This document shows positions 43,077 to 53,040 of a stretch of 59,521 nucleotides of DNA, in pieces. The position numbers and the translations under genes are program-made. Within the stretch, counting starts at the first letter, position 1. Each line of letters opens with the position of its first letter. Origin of the DNA: Oscillospiraceae bacterium (GTDB taxonomy: Bacteria; Bacillota; Clostridia; Oscillospirales; Oscillospiraceae); the NCBI GenBank assembly GCA_022792555.1, contig JAAWBF010000015.1:1-59521 (forward strand), written 5' to 3'. Below the pieces are notes generated by a model. The model did no database searches. It saw only the letters and a program-made list of their open reading frames with translations, and was not told the DNA's origin.

Positions 43077-44525
43077 CTATAGGTTTGTATAATCCATCAA
43101 AAAGGCGTCCACCTGCCGGGCACAGGCCCGGCCCTCCGCGATGGCCCAGACCACCAGGGACTGGCCCCGGCGCATATCCCCGGCGGAAAACTTGTTTGTC
43201 CCCGGCACCTGATAGCCCTCGGTCTGGACACAGCCCCGGTCCGTCAAAGGGAGGTGAAGCGCCTCCGGCACGGCGGGCTGACAGCCGGTAAATCCAGCTG
43301 CGATGAGCAGCAGATCACAGTCCAAACGCGCTCCGCTGTCCGGCGCCGGTTTGCCGTCCGCACCGACGGCCACGGTCTCCACACCGGTCAGGCGGCCCTT
43401 TTCGTCCCGCACCAGAGCGGTTACAGTGGTCTGAAAACGCCGCGGGTCGCGGCCAAAGAGGGCGATGGCCTCCTCCTGTCCATAGTCTGTCTTGCAGATC
43501 TTGGGCCATTGAGGCCAGGGGTTGGAGGAGCTCCGCTGGGCGGGGGGCTGGGGGAGCAGTTCCAGCTGGATCACCGACTGGCAGCCCTGCCGGATGCAGG
43601 TCCCCACGCAGTCATTGCCGGTATCTCCGCCGCCCACGATAACCACTCGTTTTCCTTTTGCGGAACAATACAGTGGGTTTTCGGCCTCCGGGGCCAGCAG
43701 ATGTCTGGTATTGGCAGAGAGGAAGTCCACGGCAAAAAGCACCCCCGGCCCCTCCCGGTTGTCCACCTTTAGATCTCTGGGCTGGCCCGCCCCGCAGCAC
43801 AGGACCACCGCGTCAAAGTCCTCCAGCGCCTGGGGGGAGACTGTCACCCCCACCTCTGCGTTGGTACGGAAGAGAACCCCCTCTTCCGTCATGAGGTCCA
43901 CCCGGCGCTGGACGATGTGCTTTTCCAGCTTCATGTTTGGAATGCCGTACATAAGCAGTCCGCCCGCTCTGTCCGCCTTTTCAAAGACGGTTACCGTGTG
44001 GCCCCGGCGGTTGAGCTGGTCAGCGCAGGCCAGGCCGGCGGGGCCGGAGCCCACCACCGCCACCTGCTTCCCGGTGCGGACCTTGGGGGGCCGGGGCTGG
44101 ATCAGCCCGGTCTCCCAGGCGTCCTCAATGATCCCCAGCTCGTTTTCCCGGATGGTGACGGGCTCCCCATTGAGGCCGCAGGTACACGCCGCCTCACACA
44201 GGGCGGGACAGACCCGGCCTGTAAACTCCGGGAAATTGTTGGTCTTTAAAAGCCGCTGGACGGCGTGACTGAAATTCCCGGTGTAGAGCAGGTCGTTCCA
44301 CTCCGGAATCAGGTTGTGGAGGGGACAGCCGGACACCATTCCCCCCAGCACCGCTCCGGACTGGCAGAAGGGCACCCCGCACTCCATACACCTGGCCCCC
44401 TGGCGCCGCCGGGCCTCCCGGTCCAGGCGGGGGTGGAACTCGCCAAAGTGCCGGATCCGCTCTAACGGCGCCTGGGCGGGGTTGCCGCAGCGGGAGTACT
44501 CCAAAAATCCTGTCGGTTTTCCCAT
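43077..44525 (-). CDS. gltD: Glutamate synthase small subunit
   Basis: Supplies electrons from NADPH to the large subunit. 482 residues. The N-terminal part has two cysteine clusters for [4Fe-4S] centres ([12 protein letters not shown]...[12 protein letters not shown] and [11 protein letters not shown]). The FAD motif [13 protein letters not shown] is near residue 158 and the NADPH motif GGGDTGNDC near 300. The start codon overlaps the gltB stop by one base (TAATG on the coding strand), indicating coupling. Confidence 0.95.
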   Translation of the reverse strand: MGKPTGFLEYSRCGNPAQAPLERIRHFGEFHPRLDREARRRQGARCMECGVPFCQSGAVLGGMVSGCPLHNLIPEWNDLLYTGNFSHAVQRLLKTNNFPEFTGRVCPALCEAACTCGLNGEPVTIRENELGIIEDAWETGLIQPRPPKVRTGKQVAVVGSGPAGLACADQLNRRGHTVTVFEKADRAGGLLMYGIPNMKLEKHIVQRRVDLMTEEGVLFRTNAEVGVTVSPQALEDFDAVVLCCGAGQPRDLKVDNREGPGVLFAVDFLSANTRHLLAPEAENPLYCSAKGKRVVIVGGGDTGNDCVGTCIRQGCQSVIQLELLPQPPAQRSSSNPWPQWPKICKTDYGQEEAIALFGRDPRRFQTTVTALVRDEKGRLTGVETVAVGADGKPAPDSGARLDCDLLLIAAGFTGCQPAVPEALHLPLTDRGCVQTEGYQVPGTNKFSAGDMRRGQSLVVWAIAEGRACARQVDAFLMDYTNL

Positions 44526-47500
44526 TACCGTTCCCCTCCTCTGGTGGTGACATAGAAGGCCTCGACCTGGGCCTGTTCCCGGCTCATGCCCCGCTCCTCG
44601 TACTGGGCGATGGTGCGCAGCATCCGGTCGTAGTCGTTGGGGAGGATCTTTTTAAAGCGGGGCAGATACCCCTCAAAGTCCTCCAGAATGGCCTGGCCCC
44701 GGACCGATCCGGTGGCCGCCGTATGGGCCTCTATCAGGGTTCGGAGGGCGGCGATGTCGTGCTTTTCATGGACCGTATCCATGGAGACAAAGGACTTGTT
44801 GAGCCGCAGGTACAGATCCCGGTTTTCATCCAGGACGTAGGCCACGCCGCCGCTCATCCCGGCGGCGAAGTTGCGCCCGGCGGGGCCGAGCACCACCACA
44901 CACCCGCCGGTCATGTACTCGCAGCCGTGGTCTCCCACGCCCTCCACCACGGCGGAGGCCCCGGAATTGCGCACGCAAAAGCGCTCTCCGGCCACGCCGC
45001 ACACAAAGGCCTGTCCCGAAGTCGCTCCATAGAGGGCCACATTGCCCAGGATGATGTTCTCAGCCGCCGGGAATGTGCTGTCCGCAGGCGGGAAGACAAC
45101 CAGCCTGCCGCCAGACAGCCCCTTGCCGAAGTAGTCGTTGGCGTCCCCCTCCAGGATCAGGGTGAGCCCCTTGGGCAGGAAGGCCCCGAAGGACTGCCCG
45201 CCGCCCCCGCGGCACCGGACGGTATAGGTATCCTCCGCCAGCTTATCCCCGTGGAGGCGGGTCAGGTCGGAACCCAGGATGGTCCCCAGGGTCCGGTCGG
45301 TGCTGGAGACCGTCAGCTCGGTCTCCGCCCGCGCCCCGGTCTGGAGGGCGGTGTGGAACCGGCGCTCCAGCAGATCCAGATCCACGGTGTTTTCCAGGTG
45401 GAAATCGTAGCTGTCCGCCGGGTCGAAGTGCTCCTTGGCCCCGCTCCCCCGCCAGGGATTCTGGAGGAGGGCGGACAGATCCACGGTGGCCGCCCGCTCG
45501 TTTACCGCCTCCGGGCGGACCTGGAGCAGGTCGGTGCGGCCCACCAGCTCCTCCACGGTGCGCACCCCCAGCTTGGCCATGATCTCCCGCAGCTCCTGGG
45601 CGATGAAACGCATAAAATTCATAACGTACTCCGGCTTGCCCCGGAAGCGCTTGCGCAGTTCGGGATTCTGGGTGGCCACCCCCACCGGGCAGGTGTCCAG
45701 ATTGCACACCCGCATCATGACGCACCCCATGGTGACCAGAGGGGCAGTGGCAAAGCCGAACTCCTCCGCCCCCAGCATACAGGCGATGGCCACGTCCTGC
45801 CCGCTCATGAGCTTGCCGTCCGTCTCCAAAACCACACGGGAGCGCAGGCCGTTGGCCATGAGGGTCTGGTGGGTCTCCGCCAGGCCGATCTCCCAGGGGA
45901 GGCCCGCCCCGTGGATCGCGCTTCGGGGGGCCGCGCCGGTGCCCCCGTCGTGGCCGGAGATCAGGACTACCTGGGCCCCCGCCTTGGCCACTCCGGCGGC
46001 GATGGTCCCCACGCCGGCCTCGCTGACCAGCTTGACCGAGATCCGGGCCTGCCGGTTCGCGTTTTTCAGGTCGTAGATGAGCTGGGCCAGGTCCTCAATG
46101 GAGTAGATATCGTGGTGGGGCGGGGGAGAGATGAGAGTGACGCCGGGGGTGGCGTGGCGGCAGCGGGCGATCCAGGGGTAGACCTTCCCGGCGGGCAGAT
46201 GGCCCCCCTCGCCCGGCTTGGCCCCCTGGGCCATTTTAATCTGGATCTCCTGGGCGGAGACCAGATAGGCGCTGGTGACCCCAAACCGCCCGGAGGCCAC
46301 CTGCTTGATGGCCGAGTTCCGGTCGCTCCCCAGGCGCTCCGGCTCCTCGCCCCCCTCGCCGGAGTTGGACTTGCCCCCCAGCCGGTTCATGGCCTGGGCC
46401 ATGCAGGCGTGGGCCTCCTGGGAGATGGAGCCATAGCTCATGGCCCCCGTCTTGAACCGCTTGACAATGGCCTCCACCGGCTCCACCTCCTCCAATGGAA
46501 TCGGGGTCTGGGCGTACTTGAGCTGGAGGAGGCCCCGGAGGGTGTGGGGCCACTCCTCGTCGTCCACCAGGGCGGTGTACTGCCGGAAGAGCCCATAGTC
46601 CCCCCGCTTGGTGGACTCCTGGAGCAGGTGGATGGTTTGGGGGTTGTAGAGGTGGTCCTCATAGCCTGCCCTGGCCTTGTGGGTCCCGGCGGAGTCCAAA
46701 CTCAGGTCCACGGTCAACCCCAGGGGGTCAAAGGCCCTGCTGTGGTTCCGGTCCACCATGGCCCCGATCTCCTCCAGGCCAATTCCCCCCACGCGGGAGA
46801 CCGTGTTGGTAAAGTAGGCGTCAATCACCGGCTTGCAGATCCCGATGGCCTCAAAGATCTGGGCGCTCTGGTAGGACTGGAGGGTGGAGATCCCCATTTT
46901 GGAGGCGATTTTGACAATCCCGTGGAGAATGGCGCTGTTGTAGTCGTGTACCGCCGCGTGGAACTCCTTGTCCAGCAGGCCCTCCTCAATGGAGGCCGCG
47001 ATGGTCTCCTGGGCCAGATAGGGGTTGATGGCCCGCGCGCCGTAGGCCAGCAGCACGGCGAAGTGGTGGACATCCCTGGCCTCCGCCGTCTCCAGCAGGA
47101 GGGAGACGGCGGTGCGCTTTTTGGTGCGGACCAGATACTGCTCCAGGGCGGAGACCGCCAGCAGGGAGGGGATGGCCACATGGTTCTCGTCCACCCCCCG
47201 GTCGGAGAGGATCACCACATTGGCCCCGTTCCGATAGGCCCGGTCCAGGGAGACAAACAGGTGGTCCAGCGCCCGCTGGAGGGGGGTGTTTTTATAGTAG
47301 AGGATGGACAGGGTCTCCACATGGAACCCCCGGCGGTCCATGGCCTTGATCTTCATCATGTCGGTGGAGGTCAGAATGGGGTTGTGGATCTGGAGCACGT
47401 TGCAGTTCTCCGGCCGCTCGGACAAGAGGTTGCCGTCGTCCCCCACATAGACGGTGGTGTCGGTGACAATCTCCTCCCGGATGGCGTCAATGGGCGGGTT

Positions 47501-49081
47501 GGTCACCTGGGCGAAGAGCTGCTTAAAATAGTCAAAGAGGGGCCGGGGCTCCCGGTCCAGCACCGCCAGGGGAATGTCCACCCCCATGGCTGCGGTGGGC
47601 TCCGCCCCTGTGCGGGCCATGGGGAGGATGGTGCTGCGCACGTCCTCGTAGGTGTAGCCAAAGGCCTTTTGCAGGCGGGCCAGCTGCTCCCTGTCGTGGG
47701 TGGGGACCCGGTGGTTGGGGATGGGCAGGTCGGCCAGCTGGATCAAATTCCCGTCCAGCCACTCGCCGTAGGGCTGCCGGGCGGCGTAGTCCTCCTTGAG
47801 GGTATCGTCGTCGATGACCGCCCCCTTGCGGGTATCCACCAGGAGCATCTTTCCAGGCCGGAGGCGGGACTTCTGCCGGATGGCGCCGCTGGGCAGGTCC
47901 AGCACCCCCACCTCGGAGGCGAGAATCAGCCGGCCGTCCTCGGTGATGTAGTACCGGGCAGGCCGCAGGCCGTTGCGGTCCAGCACCGCCCCCACAATGT
48001 CGCCGTCTGAGAAGAGGATGGCCGCCGGGCCGTCCCACGGCTCCATGAGGGTGGCGTAATACTGGTAGAGATCCCGCTTGGAGCGGGAGATGGTCTTGTC
48101 GTTGCGCCACGGCTCCGGGATCGCGGCCATGACGGCCAGAGGGAGGTCCATCCCGGACATCATCAGAAACTCCAGGGTGTTGTCCAGCATGGCGGAGTCC
48201 GACCCGGCCACATCCACCACCGGGTAAATCTTGTCCATATCCGGGTCCAGGACCGGGGAGGACATGGTCTCCTCCCGGGCCAGCATCCGGTCGGCGTTGC
48301 CCCGGATGGTGTTGATCTCCCCGTTGTGGGCCAGCAGGCGGTTGGGGTGTGCCCGCTCCCAGGAGGGATTGGTGTTGGTGGAAAAGCGGGAGTGGACAAT
48401 GGCGATGGCGCTCTGATAGCGCTCGTCCCGCAGGTCGGCGTAAAAGCTGCGCAGCTGCCCCACCAGGAACATCCCCTTGTAGACAATGGTCCTGCTGGAC
48501 AGGGAGCAGACATAGGTGTTGTCCCCGCCGGACTGCTCGAACACCCGCCGGGCCACATAGAGCCGCCGGTCGAAGTCCAGCCCCTGGTCCACCCCGTCCG
48601 GGCGCTTGAGAAAGCACTGCTCAATCCAGGGCATCTTGTCTAATGCCTTGCGGCCCAGCACCTCCGGGGCCACCGGGACCTTGCGCCACCCCAGGACCTC
48701 CATCCCCTCCTTGGCGGCGATGACCTCAAAGAGCTTTTTCGCCTGGCTCCGGCGCAGGGTGGCCTGGGGGAAGAAAAACATCCCCACCCCGTAATCCCCG
48801 GCATCCCCCAGACAGATCCCCAGCGCCTGGGCGGCCTGAGAGAAAAACGAGTGGGAGATCTGGAGCAGAATGCCCACCCCGTCCCCTGTCTGGCCCTCGG
48901 CGTCCTTTCCGGCCCGGTGCTCCAGCTTCTCGACGATCTTTAAGGCGTCGTCTACCGTCTGGTAGCTCTGACGGCCCTTGATGTCCACCACCGCGCCAAT
49001 CCCGCAGGAATCATGCTCAAAGCGCGGGTGGTACAGCCCCTTGGGGGCGAAGCCCTCGCGGCGGGGTTCGTTTTGTCTCAT
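44525..49081 (-). CDS. gltB: Glutamate synthase large subunit
   Basis: Converts glutamine and 2-oxoglutarate to two glutamates. 1518 residues, full length. The amidotransferase domain begins after a short propeptide at Cys26 (DSCGIGAV), the likely catalytic nucleophile. The central domain and the FMN-binding synthase domain follow (GGKSNSGEGGEE, PGVTLISPPPHHDIYSIEDLAQL). The cysteines for the 3Fe-4S centre are in CVMMRVCNLDTCPVG. The C-terminal GXGXG beta-helix closes the protein. With glnA it forms the GS-GOGAT ammonium assimilation route. Confidence 0.96.
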   Translation of the reverse strand: MRQNEPRREGFAPKGLYHPRFEHDSCGIGAVVDIKGRQSYQTVDDALKIVEKLEHRAGKDAEGQTGDGVGILLQISHSFFSQAAQALGICLGDAGDYGVGMFFFPQATLRRSQAKKLFEVIAAKEGMEVLGWRKVPVAPEVLGRKALDKMPWIEQCFLKRPDGVDQGLDFDRRLYVARRVFEQSGGDNTYVCSLSSRTIVYKGMFLVGQLRSFYADLRDERYQSAIAIVHSRFSTNTNPSWERAHPNRLLAHNGEINTIRGNADRMLAREETMSSPVLDPDMDKIYPVVDVAGSDSAMLDNTLEFLMMSGMDLPLAVMAAIPEPWRNDKTISRSKRDLYQYYATLMEPWDGPAAILFSDGDIVGAVLDRNGLRPARYYITEDGRLILASEVGVLDLPSGAIRQKSRLRPGKMLLVDTRKGAVIDDDTLKEDYAARQPYGEWLDGNLIQLADLPIPNHRVPTHDREQLARLQKAFGYTYEDVRSTILPMARTGAEPTAAMGVDIPLAVLDREPRPLFDYFKQLFAQVTNPPIDAIREEIVTDTTVYVGDDGNLLSERPENCNVLQIHNPILTSTDMMKIKAMDRRGFHVETLSILYYKNTPLQRALDHLFVSLDRAYRNGANVVILSDRGVDENHVAIPSLLAVSALEQYLVRTKKRTAVSLLLETAEARDVHHFAVLLAYGARAINPYLAQETIAASIEEGLLDKEFHAAVHDYNSAILHGIVKIASKMGISTLQSYQSAQIFEAIGICKPVIDAYFTNTVSRVGGIGLEEIGAMVDRNHSRAFDPLGLTVDLSLDSAGTHKARAGYEDHLYNPQTIHLLQESTKRGDYGLFRQYTALVDDEEWPHTLRGLLQLKYAQTPIPLEEVEPVEAIVKRFKTGAMSYGSISQEAHACMAQAMNRLGGKSNSGEGGEEPERLGSDRNSAIKQVASGRFGVTSAYLVSAQEIQIKMAQGAKPGEGGHLPAGKVYPWIARCRHATPGVTLISPPPHHDIYSIEDLAQLIYDLKNANRQARISVKLVSEAGVGTIAAGVAKAGAQVVLISGHDGGTGAAPRSAIHGAGLPWEIGLAETHQTLMANGLRSRVVLETDGKLMSGQDVAIACMLGAEEFGFATAPLVTMGCVMMRVCNLDTCPVGVATQNPELRKRFRGKPEYVMNFMRFIAQELREIMAKLGVRTVEELVGRTDLLQVRPEAVNERAATVDLSALLQNPWRGSGAKEHFDPADSYDFHLENTVDLDLLERRFHTALQTGARAETELTVSSTDRTLGTILGSDLTRLHGDKLAEDTYTVRCRGGGGQSFGAFLPKGLTLILEGDANDYFGKGLSGGRLVVFPPADSTFPAAENIILGNVALYGATSGQAFVCGVAGERFCVRNSGASAVVEGVGDHGCEYMTGGCVVVLGPAGRNFAAGMSGGVAYVLDENRDLYLRLNKSFVSMDTVHEKHDIAALRTLIEAHTAATGSVRGQAILEDFEGYLPRFKKILPNDYDRMLRTIAQYEERGMSREQAQVEAFYVTTRGGER

Positions 49082-49134
49082 AATCCTCTCCTCCTTCAGC
49101 AGGCGGCCGCAGGCCGCCCCCGCTGTACACGTCT

Positions 49135-49234
49135 TGTATCGTCAACACAGTTGAAAAGCGGTCCCTGTTTCCCCGCCCTATGGGCGGGGAAACAAAGAAT
49201 CGCTTGACTCGTTTTCAACTGCGCTGACGATACA
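49135..49234. repeat. Dispersed palindromic repeat, family 1, copy 2
   Basis: A 100-bp palindrome upstream of gltB. The outermost arms are TGTATCGTCA and TGACGATACA, then CAGTTGAAAAGCG and CG.TTTTCAACTG, then the core GTTTCCCCGCCC/GGGCGGGGAAAC. The inner about 70 bp match the copy at 6837-6909. Confidence 0.75.
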
Positions 49235-49235
49235 C

Positions 49236-49382
49236 GCAAAAAGGCGCGGAGTCCCCCCGCTATGTGGGAGACGCCGTGCCTCTTTGCACGTTATAGCAGC
49301 GCTCAGAAATAACAATAGAGCGTTTTCTTGTCTCCACCCCCGGAGGGGGTGGAGACAGTACCAGCAATCCTGAGCACTGCTC
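49236..49382. repeat. Two further palindromic elements, including repeat family 2 copy 2
   Basis: 49236-49288 is an imperfect hairpin (GCAAAAAGGC... with GCC.TGCCTCTTTGC). 49289-49382 is the second copy of family 2: outer arms AGCAGCGCTCAG/CTGAGCACTGCT and a core TGTCTCCACCCCC/GGGGGTGGAGACA. Compared with 28737-28798 it is inverted. With the family 1 copy, the 350-nt gltB-dapL gap is almost wholly made of palindromes. Confidence 0.65.
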
Positions 49383-49427
49383 TCATCAATTTGGAACGCA
49401 TAGCCCCGCCCTGCGGGCGGGGACCTG

Positions 49428-50648
49428 CTATAGGCGGCTTTGGATGCGCGCGACGGCCTCCTGGGTGGCGGCGGCGTCCCCAAAGGCGGTGAGCCGGATA
49501 TACCCCTCGCCGCTGGGGCCGAATCCGGCGCCTGGGGTGGTGACGACACAGGCCTCGTGGAGGAGCTTGTCAAAGAAGTCCCAGGAGCCCATCCCGTCCG
49601 GCGTCTTGCACCAGATATAGGGGGCGTTGACTCCGCCGTACACCGTCAGCCCTGCCTTTTCCAGCCCCTCCCGGATCAGCTTTGCGTTGTTGAGGTAGTA
49701 GGCGATGGCCTCCCTGGTCTGGGCCTGGCCCTCCGGGGTAAAGACCGCCTCGGCGGCCCGTTGGATCACATAGGGCACCCCGTTGAACTTAGTGCTCTGG
49801 CGGCGGCTCCACAGGGCGTTCAGGCTGGCCCCGCCCCGCTCCAGGGCCTTGGGGACCACGGTATAGGCGCAGCGGTTGCCTGTAAACCCGGCGGTCTTGG
49901 AGAAGGAGCGGAACTCAATGGCGCAGGTCTTGGCCCCTTCAATCTCAAAGATGGAGTGGGGAATGTCCGGCTCGGTGATAAACGCCTCGTAGGCGCTGTC
50001 ATAGAGGATCACGCTGTCGTTGGCGTTGGCGTAGTCCACCCACGCCTTGAGCTGTGCCTTGGTGGCCACTGCGCCGGTGGGATTGTTGGGAAAGCAGAGA
50101 TAGATCAGGTCCACCGGGCGGTCCGGCAGGGCGGGAGAGAAGCCGTTGTCCGCCGTACAGGGCATGTAGACCAATTTGTTCCAGCAGCCCGACTGGGGGT
50201 CGTATTCCCCCGCCCGGCCCGCCATGGCGTTGGTGTCCACATAGACGGGGTACACCGGGTCACACACCGCCACGACGTTGTCCGCCGAGAAGATATCCCC
50301 GATGTTGCCGCAGTCGCTTTTGGCGCCGTCGGAGACAAAGATCTCGTCGTCCTCCAGGTCCACCCCTGCGGCCTTGTAGGCATCCCGAATGGCGAAGCGC
50401 AAAAACTCATAGGCGCAGTTGGTCTCCTCACAGTAGCCCCGGAAGGTCTCTTTTTTGCCCATCTCAGCGGTGGCCTTCTCCATGGCCTCAATCACTACGG
50501 GGGCCAGCGGGAGGGTGACGTCTCCAATCCCCAGCCGGATCAGAGGCATGGGCGGGTTTTGGGCCAAAAAGGCCCGGGTACGGCGGCCAATCTCCGGGAA
50601 GAGATAGCCGCCCGGCAGCTTTAAGTAGTTGGCATTAATCTGTGCCAT
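49428..50648 (-). CDS. dapL: LL-diaminopimelate aminotransferase
   Basis: Makes LL-diaminopimelate from tetrahydrodipicolinate in one step for lysine and peptidoglycan. 406 residues, normal length. It starts [20 protein letters not shown], a DapL hallmark. The PLP lysine is in [10 protein letters not shown]. The fold-type I motifs [10 protein letters not shown] and the Arg of VARIQSRL region fit the family. ATG 50648 has AAGGAG 9 nt upstream. Its start overlaps the dapF stop by 14 bp, so the two are translated together. Confidence 0.95.
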   Translation of the reverse strand: MAQINANYLKLPGGYLFPEIGRRTRAFLAQNPPMPLIRLGIGDVTLPLAPVVIEAMEKATAEMGKKETFRGYCEETNCAYEFLRFAIRDAYKAAGVDLEDDEIFVSDGAKSDCGNIGDIFSADNVVAVCDPVYPVYVDTNAMAGRAGEYDPQSGCWNKLVYMPCTADNGFSPALPDRPVDLIYLCFPNNPTGAVATKAQLKAWVDYANANDSVILYDSAYEAFITEPDIPHSIFEIEGAKTCAIEFRSFSKTAGFTGNRCAYTVVPKALERGGASLNALWSRRQSTKFNGVPYVIQRAAEAVFTPEGQAQTREAIAYYLNNAKLIREGLEKAGLTVYGGVNAPYIWCKTPDGMGSWDFFDKLLHEACVVTTPGAGFGPSGEGYIRLTAFGDAAATQEAVARIQSRL

Positions 50649-51435
50649 CCTCATACACTCCTTTGCATACGGTGACAGCGGGACCGGTGAGATAGATGTG
50701 CCCGTCCTCCGCCCAGCGCAGGCGGAGATCGCCCCCCCGGAGCTGGACAACGGCCTCCCGCCCGGTTCTGCCGTCCGACGCGGCGGCGGCCAGGGCGGCA
50801 CACGCCCCCGTCCCGCAGGCCAGGGTCTCTCCGCTTCCCCGCTCCCATACCCGCATCTGAAGCCGGTCCCAGGCCAGGACGGTCACAAACTCGGTGTTGG
50901 TCCGATGGGGAAAGCTGGGGTGGCACTCAAAGTCCGGCCCGATGCGGGACAGATCCAAGCCCTCAATCCCCTCTTGGAAGAGGACCGCGTGGGGGTTGCC
51001 CATGTCCACCTGGGTAATCTGATAGGGGGTGCCCCGGATGCACAGGGTCCGGGGGAGATCCACCTTTGGAACCCCCATGTCCACCGTCACCTCGGTGACA
51101 CGCTCCCCGTCCAGATGCAGTTCCAGGGTTTTTATCCCCGACCTGGTCTCTACGGTCAAACGGGTTCGGGGGACGATGCCCGCCTCGTAGACATACTTGC
51201 CCAGACAGCGGATCCCATTGCCGCACATCTCCCCCTCCGAGCCGTCGGCGTTGAACATCCGCATGGCCACATCGGCGGACCGGGATGGGCAGATGCAGAT
51301 CAGCCCGTCCCCGCCAACACCAAAGTGCCGGTCGGACAGCCGCCGGGCCAGGGCGGGGAGTTCATTTGGCAGTCCGGCGCGGCAGTCCAGATAGATATAG
51401 TCGTTTCCAGTCCCCTGCATTTTGACAAAGTTCAC
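50635..51435 (-). CDS. dapF: Diaminopimelate epimerase
   Basis: Converts LL- to meso-diaminopimelate, the next step after DapL. 266 residues. The two catalytic cysteines are in [13 protein letters not shown] and [11 protein letters not shown]. The substrate-binding start [12 protein letters not shown] is intact. GTG 51435 is chosen because GGGAGG lies 6 nt upstream; a GTG three codons earlier overlaps that site. Genes dapA and dapB are not in the window. Confidence 0.95.
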   Translation of the reverse strand: MNFVKMQGTGNDYIYLDCRAGLPNELPALARRLSDRHFGVGGDGLICICPSRSADVAMRMFNADGSEGEMCGNGIRCLGKYVYEAGIVPRTRLTVETRSGIKTLELHLDGERVTEVTVDMGVPKVDLPRTLCIRGTPYQITQVDMGNPHAVLFQEGIEGLDLSRIGPDFECHPSFPHRTNTEFVTVLAWDRLQMRVWERGSGETLACGTGACAALAAAASDGRTGREAVVQLRGGDLRLRWAEDGHIYLTGPAVTVCKGVYEDGTD

Positions 51436-51726
51436 ACGCGACACCTCCCAGAATGGCGGAATACGCCTCCCCCTAAGAGATGCCGGAAGGGAACAAAATA
51501 TGTATCATTTTATCCGAATTGATGGGGCAATGCAAGAGACAAAATACACAGATTCTCCCCGCTGTGCGTGTTGCTGTCTCATGAAATGCAGGGGGTATCT
51601 CGCGCTTGGGAGAGCGGAAGGAGGGGTTCCCTCCTGCGGGAGCGCGTTCCTTTCTGTGCGGACAGAAAGGAACCAAAGAACCGCCCAGAGGGGTGTAGCC
51701 CCTCTGGGAACTCCCCCGGCTGAATA

Positions 51727-51893
51727 GCGGCGGTACGATTTAGGTAGTTTGCAAGGATCGGTAATCGTTGCGTGTACTCGTTTCGGTCTTCTGCGTCTCG
51801 GTACACCGCCGCCACTGGGCGGCTCTTGCCAGGTAAAACGTTCCCTTGCAAGCCCTTGAGCCGTTACCATTCAACAGGTGCAGACAATGCCGC
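51727..51893 (+). repeat. Left 167-nt arm of the composite palindrome
   Basis: Begins GCGGCGGTAC and ends ATGCCGC. By hand alignment it matches the reverse complement of 52074-52240 at about 144 of 167 positions with no gap. Conserved blocks include GTTTGCAAGGATCGG, GTGTACTCGTTTCGG and CCGCCACTGGGCGGCTCTTG. Confidence 0.88.
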
Positions 51894-52073
51894 TATCGGT
51901 TCTCAGCATCGAAATTGGTCCTCGGTTCTCGTTAGATGGTATCTCGATGCGGTTCCGTGCTTTTCTCGATGTTTCTAACCCCAAAGCAAGTGGAAACGAA
52001 AGCACAGTAAGTTTACCGATACGGGGAAAAATCTTCCGTGAGCGGAGCAGATGTAAAATGGTTGGCACTGGTG

Positions 52074-52240
52074 GCGGCATTGTCTGCATTTCTTGAATGG
52101 CAGCTGCTTTAGGGCTTGCAAAGAAGCGTTTTACCGGGCAAGAGCCGCCCAGTGGCGGCGGTGTACCGAGACGCTCAAATCCGAAACGAGTACACGCAAC
52201 TGCTGCCGATCCTTGCAAACTGCCTGAACCGTACCGCCGC
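52074..52240 (-). repeat. Right 167-nt arm of the composite palindrome
   Basis: The inverted partner of 51727-51893, of identical length. The differences are scattered substitutions rather than indels. An open frame across this arm on the minus strand (52545 to 51871) is a by-product of the repeat and lacks protein-like character. Confidence 0.88.
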
Positions 52241-52579
52241 CCTTTTGGGGGTCCCCGCCCGCCCTTGGGCGGGTGGGGAGAGGAGGAACAACAAAATGGA
52301 GCGGATGCCCGCCAATAGGCGGGCGTAGCGAAATGAAGTTTGTGACGACGACGTGGGGCTCCCCAGGGGGCGCACCCCCTGGGCCGATTTTTGCCTACTT
52401 TTGCTCGGCGGCAAAAGTAGGTCGCTCCCGCAGGAGCGAAACCCGCCTGCCGTGCCTTGCGGCATCCGTTTTGGTGTGGTACAATAATGACAGGAATACT
52501 TTGACAGAACACCCCATACAAGGTTCCCGCCCCCGGCGGGGGCAAGAACCGGAACCAGATCGAACGGAGGTATCACGCG

Positions 52580-53038
52580 ATGAGACATCTGTGGAAGGTT
52601 CCTTTGTACTGTCTGATTGCCAGTTGGGTTTACTGGCATGTGGAGATCCATCTTCTGGCCCGGTTTGCGGTGATAAAAGGACCGGACGGCTCCCTCTCCT
52701 CCAACACAGCCGCCAGTATGATGATAGCAGGTATCCTGTTTCTCGCCGTCATCGCGGTGGGCGGGCTGGTCTTTTTCCGCCGCATAACGCGCAGGGCGCT
52801 GTTCTGCTCCGCCACCGTGATGGTGGCGCTCAACGCTGTATTTGGCACAATTGCTGTTCAGATGAACAGCCCCTTTTGGGCCAAGTTTTCGGAGTGGTCC
52901 CGCATCGTAGAGCGACTATTTTACTACCTGCCCCTTCATCCGTGGATTGGAACGGTCGCCGCCTGGTGTGCGCCCTATCTCTTTCTCCTCTTTGGAACGC
53001 AGCCTACAAAAGACGGCAACGGGCTCCAAGCAGATTGA
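52580..53038 (+). CDS. Small hypothetical membrane protein
   Basis: A 152-residue protein with four hydrophobic stretches: residues about 8-28, 47-66, 74-95 and 125-140. Short basic loops (FFRRITRRA) lie between them. CGGAGG precedes the ATG at a good distance. I recognise no family motif. It lies between the palindromic element and the convergent ANTAR gene, and ends 2 nt before that gene's stop. It is probably real because of its site and membrane profile, but its function is unknown. Confidence 0.65.
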   Translation: MRHLWKVPLYCLIASWVYWHVEIHLLARFAVIKGPDGSLSSNTAASMMIAGILFLAVIAVGGLVFFRRITRRALFCSATVMVALNAVFGTIAVQMNSPFWAKFSEWSRIVERLFYYLPLHPWIGTVAAWCAPYLFLLFGTQPTKDGNGLQAD

Positions 53039-53040
53039 CG

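Larger units (their letters stand above)
51629..52438. repeat. Composite palindromic element with mirrored hairpins
   Basis: About 810 bp without a credible gene. From the left: hairpin A (CTCCTGCGGGAG, 51631-51642), hairpin B (11-bp stem, 51647-51672), hairpin C (10-bp stem, 51684-51708), a 167-nt arm, a 180-nt centre, the inverted arm, then hairpins C' (52362-52383), B' (52394-52421) and A' (52423-52438). Matching hairpins on the two sides keep their position and loop size class but differ in stem sequence. An extra 120 nt with two more hairpins lies between the right arm and C'. No transposase is present. Confidence 0.75.

Noticed and set aside
44723-48010. Open frame of 1095 codons on the plus strand opposite gltB
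   Set aside because: It is antisense to a full-length glutamate synthase gene and arises from its GC-rich third positions; no domain is visible.
51629-52438. CRISPR array
   Set aside because: The repeats are inverted and long, not short direct repeats with unique spacers; no cas genes are present anywhere in the window.
51871-52545. Open frame of 224 codons across the composite palindrome
   Set aside because: It runs through the hairpins and inverted arm; the Pro/Gly/Arg-rich translation simply reflects the repeat. Shorter frames in the other arm are similar.
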